From: Kofleriaceae bacterium
GTDB lineage: Bacteria > Myxococcota_A > Polyangia > Haliangiales > Haliangiaceae
Direction: 5' to 3'
DNA length: 53,082 nt
Assembly: GCA_024762925.1 (NCBI GenBank)
Contig: JANTGM010000032.1
Coordinates: 1-53,082 of the forward strand
Below are positions 41,441-49,066 of the stretch, piece by piece. The position numbers and the translations under genes were made by a program. Numbering within the stretch: position 1 is the first letter of the stretch; the number at the start of each line of letters is the position of its first letter. The notes under the pieces are model-generated. The model saw nothing but the letters and a program-made list of their open reading frames with translations. It ran no database searches and was not told the DNA's origin.

Positions 41441-41888
41441 TGGCGCCCTCCGCGATCCAGTCGTGAATGAGTTGTAAGAGTATCTCTGAGAGGTATGGCG
41501 GCCCACCGAGAGGCATGCGCGCGCCAAAAGGTGGGCCAGGGCTAACCTTTTGGTACAAGATGCTTTCGCAAGGTTGTCCAGGGATGATGGCAATTCCATC
41601 ACTATTGGCTCCACCGCGACGAGCCGTTCTGAGGCTCGAGAGGTCAAGGCCACTCACTTCGAAGCCGAAAGGTGTGGTTGCATCGGGTGTATGGCACTGC
41701 AGGCAGCCAAGTGGTTGAGGATCGAAGATGAGTGGCCGAATCTCGTCTCGGAAGCTCACATCAACATCTGGGTCGGTGTCTTCGTTTGAGCAAGGGGCAC
41801 TTTGTAGGGGGCCCACATCGGGCTCATATGACTCGATGCATCCTGCCTGCAGCAGAATGATCAACATGGATGGCATGAGCGTTCGCAC
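41430..41888 (-). CDS. c-type cytochrome-like lipoprotein
   Basis: A 152-aa lipoprotein (LQAGC, C17). C62-L-Q-C65-H66 lies in the pattern DEIRPLIFDPQPLGCLQCHTPD, typical of the planctomycete/deltaproteobacterial cytochrome C-like domain; RMPLGGPPYLSEILLQLIHDWIAEGA is the usual C-terminal half and supplies the Met ligand. GTG 41888 directly follows the upstream TAG. Membrane-anchored, probably facing the periplasm or cell surface. An electron-carrier role is inferred from the motif. Confidence 0.82.
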   Translation of the reverse strand: MRTLMPSMLIILLQAGCIESYEPDVGPLQSAPCSNEDTDPDVDVSFRDEIRPLIFDPQPLGCLQCHTPDATTPFGFEVSGLDLSSLRTARRGGANSDGIAIIPGQPCESILYQKVSPGPPFGARMPLGGPPYLSEILLQLIHDWIAEGANDN

Positions 41889-42887
41889 CTAGAGCCCCCC
41901 TGGAGCGGATTGTTGCGGCAGATTGCGCAAATCCTCGGTCTTCTCAAAGGAAACAACTCGACCGGGACGTGGCTCGGGAGCAAAGAGGTCACTAAATTGT
42001 TTGACACCCGATGCTTCTTGGTTCTGTGTGATGTCAATGAGAGGAAAGCCGTCGTCTGGCACTGTCACATTCACACGCCTTGTCAGCGGGCTGTAGCGTG
42101 CATCGGACGGTTCACGCTCAAAGACGTTGTTTGTGTCAACGATGTCACCATCGTTGGTTATATCCACCTGGCGAAGCGGCTCGCTCAAAGGTTCTTTGCC
42201 CTCACGAGAAATCACCAAGACTTCTGGCTCAGGCTCGGTGTTGCTATCGGGGATTGGCATGAGGCCGAGGTCGTAGTTGCGGACCGTCTTGCCTTGCCAA
42301 TAGAATAGATTGGAAGGTGGCAGCGGATCTTCGCCGTCACCGACTTCGAGACGTACATCGGTGGCGACGGCAGGGCAATTGATGGCAATGGTTGGTTGCC
42401 TTGGAGCGAGTACCAGTCCGAGTTGTTGTGCTTCTTCAACGGCGGCAAAGGACGTGATGAGTTCACCATCATACAGATCCGTCACCTCCAACAAGTAGAG
42501 AGTCCAATAGGGCGAGTATCCCGAGTCGCCAGGAATGGCATCGACGATCGTGTTATGGGCAAGGAAGATTGGTTCGTCGTTCTCATCGATTCGCACAAGT
42601 GCAAACAGTGGAGCGCCAAAGCTCGGGCTGCTTCCAAGGTCCCAATAGCGAACGGGCAAGCCATCGGCAAAGGCGCTCAGAAGCGGCACAGTTCCATCGA
42701 CGCCATCGTTATCGGCAATCTGCTGCTCGAGAACCGGGTCATCGTGGGCGCTCGGAACGTCGCTTCCTGCTGGAAGGATGAGTCCCGAGAGCACGACATC
42801 GTCGCTCACCTGAGGATCGAGACACGCGCCCACTCCGATTGAACATGCCGCAAGCATGCCAAGTGCGATTCGATTTTGTTTGGTCAT
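41889..42887 (-). CDS. Hypothetical lipoprotein of the kinase-cytochrome operon
   Basis: A 332-aa lipoprotein (VGAC, C22). The mature protein is mostly beta and has few features: an internal sequence PVRYWDLGSSPSFGAPLFALVRIDE, VTDLYDGELITSFAAVEEAQ, and a C-terminal stretch with ...VPDDGFPLIDITQNQEASG. No family recognised. Its ATG overlaps the stop of the kinase gene (ATGATGA arrangement), and the next gene starts directly after its own stop. Position alone suggests it belongs to an envelope complex with the two cytochromes and the porin. Confidence 0.75.
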   Translation of the reverse strand: MTKQNRIALGMLAACSIGVGACLDPQVSDDVVLSGLILPAGSDVPSAHDDPVLEQQIADNDGVDGTVPLLSAFADGLPVRYWDLGSSPSFGAPLFALVRIDENDEPIFLAHNTIVDAIPGDSGYSPYWTLYLLEVTDLYDGELITSFAAVEEAQQLGLVLAPRQPTIAINCPAVATDVRLEVGDGEDPLPPSNLFYWQGKTVRNYDLGLMPIPDSNTEPEPEVLVISREGKEPLSEPLRQVDITNDGDIVDTNNVFEREPSDARYSPLTRRVNVTVPDDGFPLIDITQNQEASGVKQFSDLFAPEPRPGRVVSFEKTEDLRNLPQQSAPGGL

Positions 42888-44809
42888 CATTGCTTGGGCT
42901 CGTAGGTGAGCGTGAACGAAACTGGCTGAGCGCCAGTGTCTGGATGGTCGCGAGTGCGAAGCTTCTTGACGGCCTTGTCGATGCAACTAGCGAGTCCGCT
43001 CAGTGGCGTGCTTGAGACGCTCACTCTTTCCGCCCGGCCATTCTCGTTGAGGAAGTACTTCACCTTCACACGGAGTTTCATGTTCTTCTGCGAAGCTTTG
43101 GCCGCTTTTTCGTAACACCCAGCAAACTTGGGCATGCTCGTCTTGATTGGGCGCCGCACTTTGCTATCAGAAAGGGAACCATCAGAGGCAAATGAGCCAA
43201 TGGCTGTTTTCGCTTTGAACACAGTGGGCTTTGGTGGCTGAACCACAGGAGGTCTTGGCTTGGGTTTCGGCTGCACCACCAGCTCGGGTTTTGGCTTGGG
43301 CTTTGGCACCGCCGGATCGGGTTTTTGCTCAGGCTTTGGCTGCATCACCAACTCGGGGGTTGGCTCGGGCGCTGGTGGCTCTTTTGCGCGTTTTGGGGTT
43401 GGGTTGCGCGGTAGTCGATTTCGGTCTCGGCGAGGCTTGTCGCGCTGTGGTTCGCGAGCCGATTCAACCGAGGCGTCTGCGTCTGCGATCGCAACTACAG
43501 CAGTGCTTGCATCGGGTGGTGGCGTTAGGGCCGGCTGCGTTAGCGCTTTGGTGCCCGCATCGACAACAATGAGTGCTGGTGTGAGTTTGGCAGTCTTCGA
43601 GTTTTCGTCTGCCGTTTTGTCATTGCCTAGAACAAGGAATGCAGCAGCTGCGACTCCCACCAGAGCAGTAGCCAACATTGCAGGCCTTGCCCATCGAAGA
43701 CCGCCTTTCTCTGGGGACTTTGCAACTGCGTTTTGCGGCGCAGCATTCGTCGCATCTGCTGCTGCCTCGCCAAGCGACCCTTCGTCCGTTGCCAGTTGAG
43801 CAACGGCCGTCATGGTTTGGGCTGTTTCGATTTGCTTGCGAGTGCTCTGTTCTGAAGTGCTCGTCTCTGCGCTTGCGTGAGCGACCGCCGCACGTGGTGC
43901 TTCGATCGCTTCAAGAGCGGCAAGAACCTCGCGGGCACTAGAGAATCGCTCGGCAGGATCCTTGGCCATGAGCTTTGTGATGACCGCTTCAAGCTGTGGT
44001 GAGACCGCAAGTCCTGCCCGCTCCGCGATTGGTGGCGCTGGTGCAGTTGCGTTCTTGTAGAGCACATCGATTACGCTGCCACTAAATGGCAACATGCCTG
44101 CCAACATCTCGTAGATGGAAACACCAAGGGCAAAAAGATCGGTGCGGAGATCAACTGGGTGCCCTTGGGATTGTTCTGGTGAGATATAGGCAGGTGTTCC
44201 AACCACGAGGCCCGCGGTTGTGAGTCGAACCGATGATTCTTCGGGGGTGCTGATGATCGCAAGACCAAAGTCGAGAATCTTAGGAACCGTCTTGCCGTCG
44301 TGTTCTACAAGTGCGACGTTGTCTGGCTTGAAGTCACGGTGCACCAAGCCCTGCTCGTGCGCGTGGGTAAGCCCCAGACAAATCTGCTTGGTGAGCTCGA
44401 TGGTCTCAAGCTCTGATAGTGCTCCGGCATCAACTCGATCGCAGAGGCTGCCGCCCTCAATGAAGTCCATGACCAGGTAGTGCAGGCCACTGTCCGTCTT
44501 TCCGAAATCGAGCACCGAAACAACGTTTGGATGCTGAAGCCGACTTGCTGCCTCGGCTTCCTGGCCAAAGCGCTGGCGCATGGTCGGATCGGCTGCCAGG
44601 TCGCCTAGGAGAACTTTGATCGCAAAGCGGCGCTTGGTTAGTCGAACATGGTGGGCCAGGTAGACTCGCCCCATCGCTCCTTCGCCAACGCAAGAATCGA
44701 TCGCGTATTGATCGGCAATGGTAGTGCCGATCAGCGGGTCGACCGAGAGAGTAGTGAGTGGGGTGTTGTCGATTGGGCAGGTATCAAAGCCTGTTCGATA
44801 CACTGCCAT
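42887..44809 (-). CDS. Ser/Thr kinase with TonB-like spanner and AgmX/PglI-type C-terminus
   Basis: A 640-aa membrane kinase. Kinase motifs: GEGAMGRVYLA, FAIKVLL, HRDFKPDN, DFGLAI, SPEQ. After a linker comes one transmembrane helix (RPAMLATALVGVAAAAFLVLG), then a Pro/Lys-rich stretch of about 100 residues (KPEQKPDPAVPKPKPKPE pattern) like the periplasm-spanning arm of TonB. The C-terminal 100 residues (MPKFAGCYEKAAKA, RVKVKYFLNENGRAERVSVSS, LASCIDKAVKKL) resemble AgmX/PglI TonB-like domains. ATG 44809 cuts a zinc ribbon in half: SCSTC lies just upstream in frame and CPID follows, so a CTG at 44827 may be the true start. First gene of a five-gene overlapping operon. Confidence 0.88.
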   Translation of the reverse strand: MAVYRTGFDTCPIDNTPLTTLSVDPLIGTTIADQYAIDSCVGEGAMGRVYLAHHVRLTKRRFAIKVLLGDLAADPTMRQRFGQEAEAASRLQHPNVVSVLDFGKTDSGLHYLVMDFIEGGSLCDRVDAGALSELETIELTKQICLGLTHAHEQGLVHRDFKPDNVALVEHDGKTVPKILDFGLAIISTPEESSVRLTTAGLVVGTPAYISPEQSQGHPVDLRTDLFALGVSIYEMLAGMLPFSGSVIDVLYKNATAPAPPIAERAGLAVSPQLEAVITKLMAKDPAERFSSAREVLAALEAIEAPRAAVAHASAETSTSEQSTRKQIETAQTMTAVAQLATDEGSLGEAAADATNAAPQNAVAKSPEKGGLRWARPAMLATALVGVAAAAFLVLGNDKTADENSKTAKLTPALIVVDAGTKALTQPALTPPPDASTAVVAIADADASVESAREPQRDKPRRDRNRLPRNPTPKRAKEPPAPEPTPELVMQPKPEQKPDPAVPKPKPKPELVVQPKPKPRPPVVQPPKPTVFKAKTAIGSFASDGSLSDSKVRRPIKTSMPKFAGCYEKAAKASQKNMKLRVKVKYFLNENGRAERVSVSSTPLSGLASCIDKAVKKLRTRDHPDTGAQPVSFTLTYEPKQ

Positions 44810-44856
44810 GCAGGTCGAACAGCTCAGACGTTCGTCTTCTTGATTTGCCGATTCGC

Positions 44857-45346
44857 TCAGGGCTCGCGTCCAGTCTCAGCTGCGTTCTCCGCAACCTGAA
44901 GTTGGAGGCTATTGTGACACAGCTTTGCGTCCTTGACCTCTTCTGGGCAGACGCTGTAAAGCAACGCAAAGTGTTCTGAGCGGCGGTCACTGGGCCCACA
45001 GTGTACGTTGGGTCTGCGTGAAGAGCTCTTGTGCTGCGCGGGAAGCAGGAAGGCCAGCATTTGACCAGGTCACTGCAGACTTCTTCCATAACTGTTGTGC
45101 GAAGTGTCTCTATGGCTTCGAACTTGGCACGATCCAAATGACGCATAATCGACTGCGGAAAGAATCGTGCGTGCCCACGCATCAATGTCGGCAGAGAGTT
45201 CGGCGTATCGGGATTCATCCAATGCGATTTGCGAGTACGCGTCTGCCGGAGCACCCAGACGCTCAAGTTCCGAGCCGAGCCAGACAAATGCATAGACCGA
45301 TACTTCCTCAAGCTCGGCAAGGCCGGCAAACCAGTCCTGGCAGTCG
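44857..45346 (-). pseudogene. Decayed ferritin-like-domain gene
   Basis: One minus-strand frame reads DWFAGLAELEEVSVYAFVWL, GSELERLGAPADAYSQIALD, ESRYAELSADIDAWARTIL and so on, with a pattern (E-x2-SVxAF, LGAP, A-x-DE-x-R-x-A) like the ferritin-like proteins of myxobacteria. It has no start codon (a TGA lies just upstream), breaks off at TGA 45070-45072, and then continues open in the same frame as far as 44857; a neighbouring frame carries DRAKFEAIETLRTTVMEEV in between, suggesting one shift out and one back. So this is a remnant, not a gene. The assignment to the ferritin-like fold is moderate. Confidence 0.55.
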
Positions 45347-45478
45347 ATTCATGAGGTGTGTTATGGCAGCTGCCATGCCATTGGTTTCGGCTCCGCAGCT
45401 GGCTGGATTCATTAGGGATCGAAAGCAGCCAGTTGCTTGCTTGCGGCAACCCGTGACAAGGTTGTCAGGACTGTGTTC

Positions 45479-46348
45479 TTGAAACGAAACACCGCAAGGC
45501 GCCTGTGGGTGTTGCTTGCCACGGTTGCAAGCCTGGTTGCCCTGACGACAACCGTTGGCGCCAAGCGGACCGTGTGGTCACAAGCAGTTGTTCCAGCGAG
45601 CGGAAGTGCAAGTGCGATTGGGTCCTACACCGCTGGTTGTGTGCGCGGCGCCAAAGCGCTACCTCTCTCGGGCAAGGGCTATGAAGTCATGCGTCCTGAA
45701 CGCAAGCGCTACTTTGGTCACCCCGAACTGCTCTCCGTAATCCAAGATCTTGGCAAGACGCTTCTCGCCGCCAAGCATGGACCAATTCTCGTTGGAGATC
45801 TTGGCCAGGCGAAGGGGGGGCCATCACCACGAGGGCATGCGAGTCACCAAAGCGGATTGGATGTTGATATTTGGTTTTGGCATCCTCGGATTGCTGAGCG
45901 GCGCACTCTCACTCGACGCGAGCGTCGAAAAACGCCCAATCACCGCGTGGTTGATCCAAAGAAACTCGAGTACACCAAGTACTGGTCGGACGACGTGCCC
46001 GCCATGATCTTCGCCGCCGCAGCTGATGCGCGAGTCTCGCGCGTGCTGGTTAACCCACTCATAAAAAAGCACCTCTGTGAAACGAAGGGGACCAAGCGCA
46101 AGCTTCTAAGAAAAATTCGGCCCTGGTATGGACATGCTGACCACATGCATGTTCGCTTGCATTGCCCCAAGGGCAATCGGCATTGTGTTCCCCAAGATGA
46201 GGTTCCAAAGGGAGACGGTTGTTCTGATTTGGAGTGGTGGCTCAGCCCCAAGGCGAAAAAGGACCGCAAGAAGGGCAAGAAACAGTACCTGAGCAACGTT
46301 GGCGCAGTGCCGCTACTGCCCGACCAGTGTCAAGAGTTGGTGCGCTAG
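45479..46348 (+). CDS. mepA: Penicillin-insensitive murein endopeptidase MepA
   Basis: A 289-aa periplasmic LAS-family zinc peptidase that cuts D-Ala-mDAP cross-links in peptidoglycan. A signal segment (RLWVLLATVASLVALTTTVGAK) is followed by the zinc ligands in GHASHQSGLDVDIWFW (His and Asp) and HADHMHVRLHCP (His). The KLEYTKYWSDDVPAMIFAAA and DGCSDLEWWLSP segments match the family. TTG 45479 with AGGA 8 nt upstream is my choice; 45437 is an open alternative. The stop overlaps the stop of the convergent metallophosphoesterase gene inside one CTAG. Confidence 0.92.
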   Translation: MKRNTARRLWVLLATVASLVALTTTVGAKRTVWSQAVVPASGSASAIGSYTAGCVRGAKALPLSGKGYEVMRPERKRYFGHPELLSVIQDLGKTLLAAKHGPILVGDLGQAKGGPSPRGHASHQSGLDVDIWFWHPRIAERRTLTRRERRKTPNHRVVDPKKLEYTKYWSDDVPAMIFAAAADARVSRVLVNPLIKKHLCETKGTKRKLLRKIRPWYGHADHMHVRLHCPKGNRHCVPQDEVPKGDGCSDLEWWLSPKAKKDRKKGKKQYLSNVGAVPLLPDQCQELVR

Positions 46349-47430
46349 TCGTCAACGCGGCGAGTCTCAATTGAGCGGATACGGTTTTCGACTGGATCTG
46401 GGTGCACGATCAAAAAGTGACGATCGATGCCGTCGAATCGTTCGGGAAGAGCTCCACCTCCACCAGAAATAAAGGCGGGAATGCCAGCGTTTTCAAACTC
46501 GTAGAGTGAGTGCACATGCCCATAGAGTGTGAGATCGACTTGGCCTCGGGCGAGCTGCACGAGGAGCTTGCTCGCTTCGCTACGACTTCGGAAGCCTGCA
46601 TTGCGCACTCCGACTGGGTCGAAAAGCGGGTAGTGCGTTCCGAAGATGTGGATGCGGTCCTTGCCATCCTCAAGCCATTGGGCGAGTCGACGCTGCAGTG
46701 AGGGATCTAAGGAGGCATTCCCGGAGTCTACATAGGAGAAGTCTACGCCCTTGAAGCGAAAGTGGGTGGAGAAGAGTCCGAAGAGGTCGTGCCATCGGGC
46801 CGCATCGATGGACAATTCGTGGTTTCCGACGGTCGAGAAAAAGGGAATGTCGAGAAGTTCGACTTGCTCTAAGAATAACTCGTACTCTTCGAATGTTCCG
46901 GATTCGACAACATCCCCTGTGCTCATGACAAATCGGATGTCGGGCTCCGATGAGATTGCCGCAAAGACCTCATCTGCCCGGTCCATTGCAGTCTGAATAT
47001 CGCCCATGTCGGCGAATCGAAAGTCCTCTTCGATCTCCCAATCGGGTGGGGCAATTGCAATCTGCGATTCGCCAGCGGCCAAGGCCACATCGAAGATGCA
47101 GTGGGTCGGCCTTGGCTGTGAGGTGGGGGATTGGCTTTCTGTTCCGATTTGCAACTGCGCCGCTGGCATACAGTTGAAGATCTCCAAAGTGACGTCACGC
47201 GGCCCCTCCGACGCTAGCGAAAGCTGCAGCGAAGGGGCCTGGGCCCAGAGAGTTATCCGCTCCCCAGTCATGTTCTGTACTGCGGCCAAGCCATCCACAA
47301 CCTCGATTTCGAAGGTCTCGAAGCTCGCTTTTCCCACGTCTCCGTCCATTTGCGAGCGCTCCTCTGCGGGGCGCACGCAGGATGAACTCAGGAGGAAGCC
47401 TATCGTTGCAGTAAGAAGTATTCTATTCAT
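46345..47430 (-). CDS. Metallophosphoesterase lipoprotein
   Basis: A 361-aa lipoprotein (LSSSC, C18). After a beta-rich N-terminal domain of about 100 residues, a calcineurin-like phosphoesterase follows: FADMGDIQ, VMSTGDVVESG, FFSTVGNHELS, IFGTHYPLFDP and LYGHVHSLYEF, the usual D-x-D/GD/GNHE/H/GHxH metal ligands, with the first motif slightly altered (DMGD for D-x-H). Likely cleaves a phosphoester outside the inner membrane; substrate unknown. ATG 47430 with GGGAG upstream overlaps the stop of the preceding gene (ATGA). Last gene of the msrB operon. Confidence 0.85.
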   Translation of the reverse strand: MNRILLTATIGFLLSSSCVRPAEERSQMDGDVGKASFETFEIEVVDGLAAVQNMTGERITLWAQAPSLQLSLASEGPRDVTLEIFNCMPAAQLQIGTESQSPTSQPRPTHCIFDVALAAGESQIAIAPPDWEIEEDFRFADMGDIQTAMDRADEVFAAISSEPDIRFVMSTGDVVESGTFEEYELFLEQVELLDIPFFSTVGNHELSIDAARWHDLFGLFSTHFRFKGVDFSYVDSGNASLDPSLQRRLAQWLEDGKDRIHIFGTHYPLFDPVGVRNAGFRSRSEASKLLVQLARGQVDLTLYGHVHSLYEFENAGIPAFISGGGGALPERFDGIDRHFLIVHPDPVENRIRSIETRRVDD

Positions 47431-48647
47431 TGTGCACTCCCTGTTCGAATTTCGATTCCTCCAGTCGCGACCCATGCGGACCCAATCTCGGAGCGAAGAG
47501 AAATGGCAAACCTATCGGAAACCGGCTGCCTGAGGGCCAAGCCAAAGTGACCGAGAAACCCTGAGCCGTTGCCAGGACTTGGGCTAAGACCGGCAGCAAA
47601 GCCATCTCGCCGGTGCTGATAGTAGCCCTCGATCTCACCGTTCTTGGGGAGATACAGACCATAGCCGAAACGCACCAAGAGTAGACCGATGGTATCTGCT
47701 GGGGCCACGTCGTAGCTTGTGCGGTGAAGCGCGTATCCAACGGTTGCTGTGGTGTACGAACCGGCCAAGCTTGCACCAAGATGGCTGCTGTTGAGTCGGC
47801 CCCCAACACTCAGCTCACCAATCGTGCAAGCAAATCCATCATCACCATAGCGATGATAGGTGGCCGCTACCTGGCCCTGTAGGAAGTCTCCAGCTTTGTT
47901 GTCGATTTGTCGGTAGCGGATTGGTAGACGTGCACGTTGATTGTCTGCATCGAGTGCAGTCCAAAGTGATGGGGCAACCCGAAGTGCATCGCGAACGTAC
48001 AAGCCGCTGACAACAGAGAAGTGCGTGTAGTCAAACTGCGGGTCGTCGACATAACCATAACCAACTGTCGCCGAGAGAGTTGGCCGTGGCGCGTAGGTTG
48101 ATGCCCGCCCACCTGTCGCACTTCCATAGATGTCTGCGTAGGCGGTATTCAGAAAAATCCCCGTGCCAGTTACGAGCGCGGGAATTGTGAGTTCATTGCC
48201 ATAGCGACTTGCACCGGTGAGACCAATGGTCGCTCCAGACGCAATCATGATGCCGAGCCCCACTCCCTGCCAAGCGAAGAGGCGCCAAGCGGTATCTTTG
48301 TCGCCGGCTACGTAGTGGCCGAAGCCGTGTATCACCAGACCGGGAATCACCGCGGCGACGGTGGACAATGCTCGAGGTGTGCTCTCCTCGCTTGCTTGAA
48401 CCTCTAGCTCGGTTCCTGCGTCTTCGGCCGTTGCTTTCCGGTCAGGTTGAGCAGCAGGCCCTGTCGAAGTCGCCTCCGTGCCGTGCGGATCAGCCATATC
48501 TATCGCAGTTGTTTTCGGACCATGTGGATCCGCGTTCTCTGTCCCACGAGGTTTTGCCGCGGTAGGGGCTTGTGCTCCTGCACTCGGGCCTAGGATCAAC
48601 AGCACGACTAGGGCTGTGAGTGAGCTGAAACTACGCTTTGCTTTCAT
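47427..48647 (-). CDS. Outer-membrane-type protein of unknown function
   Basis: A 406-aa exported protein with a signal peptide (ALVVLLILGPSAGAQ). A Pro/Gly/Asp/His-rich linker holds three near copies of a short ADPHG-T-like motif (DPHGPKTTAIDMADPHGTEA). A hydrophobic part (about 85-150: IPGLVIHGFGHYVAGDK, LFAWQGVGLGIMIASGATIGL) precedes a beta-strand-rich body typical of an outer-membrane barrel (FSVVSGLYVRDALRV, VAATYHRYGDDG, ASLAGSYTTATVGYALHR, LLLVRFGYGLYLP). No named family recognised. Starts inside the end of msrB (17-bp overlap) and overlaps the phosphoesterase start. Confidence 0.7.
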   Translation of the reverse strand: MKAKRSFSSLTALVVLLILGPSAGAQAPTAAKPRGTENADPHGPKTTAIDMADPHGTEATSTGPAAQPDRKATAEDAGTELEVQASEESTPRALSTVAAVIPGLVIHGFGHYVAGDKDTAWRLFAWQGVGLGIMIASGATIGLTGASRYGNELTIPALVTGTGIFLNTAYADIYGSATGGRASTYAPRPTLSATVGYGYVDDPQFDYTHFSVVSGLYVRDALRVAPSLWTALDADNQRARLPIRYRQIDNKAGDFLQGQVAATYHRYGDDGFACTIGELSVGGRLNSSHLGASLAGSYTTATVGYALHRTSYDVAPADTIGLLLVRFGYGLYLPKNGEIEGYYQHRRDGFAAGLSPSPGNGSGFLGHFGLALRQPVSDRFAISLRSEIGSAWVATGGIEIRTGSAQ

Positions 48648-49026
48648 CCGTAAAGTCGAGCGAAGCGGAGTTAATGCAGTAGCGCTGTCCTGTGTGTGTG
48701 GGACCGTCATCAAAGACATGGCCAAGGTGGGCATCGCATTGCGAGCAACGCACCTCGGTGCGAAATTGCCCATGACTACGATCTTCTAGGAAACGTAGAT
48801 TGTCGTTGTTCATATGGTCGGCAAAGCTTGGCCAACCGCAGCCAGCGTTGAACTTCTCGGTCGAGGAAAAGAGCTTGGCCTTGCAGCAAACGCAATTGTA
48901 GACGCCCGCCCGGTCGTGCGCATTGAAGATGCCAGTACCCGGCCTCTCAGTGCCTCCTTGGCGAGTGACCCAGAACTGCATTTCGGTGAGTTCGGCTCGG
49001 TATTCTTCGTCCGACTTTTTCGCCAT
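48631..49026 (-). CDS. msrB: Peptide-methionine (R)-S-oxide reductase MsrB
   Basis: A 131-aa cytoplasmic repair enzyme that reduces methionine-R-sulfoxide in proteins. The zinc site is present as CVCC and CSQC pairs; GCGWPSF and HLGHVFDDGP match the family, and RYCINSASL contains the catalytic Cys. The alternative resolving cysteine appears to be in the FNAGCGW segment. First gene of a minus-strand operon with overlaps (49026 to 46345). Divergent from the DTW gene, with 40 bp between starts. Confidence 0.95.
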   Translation of the reverse strand: MAKKSDEEYRAELTEMQFWVTRQGGTERPGTGIFNAHDRAGVYNCVCCKAKLFSSTEKFNAGCGWPSFADHMNNDNLRFLEDRSHGQFRTEVRCSQCDAHLGHVFDDGPTHTGQRYCINSASLDFTDESKA

Positions 49027-49066
49027 GATGTGAGTATAGTGCCTCTTATGAAATCGGGAAGTACCA

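Noticed and set aside
44784-45449. 221-codon minus-strand frame as a real gene
   Set aside because: Only a short part (RAKFEAIETLRTTVMEEV) looks like protein; the rest is out of frame with the better ferritin-like reading, so the locus is treated as a pseudogene.
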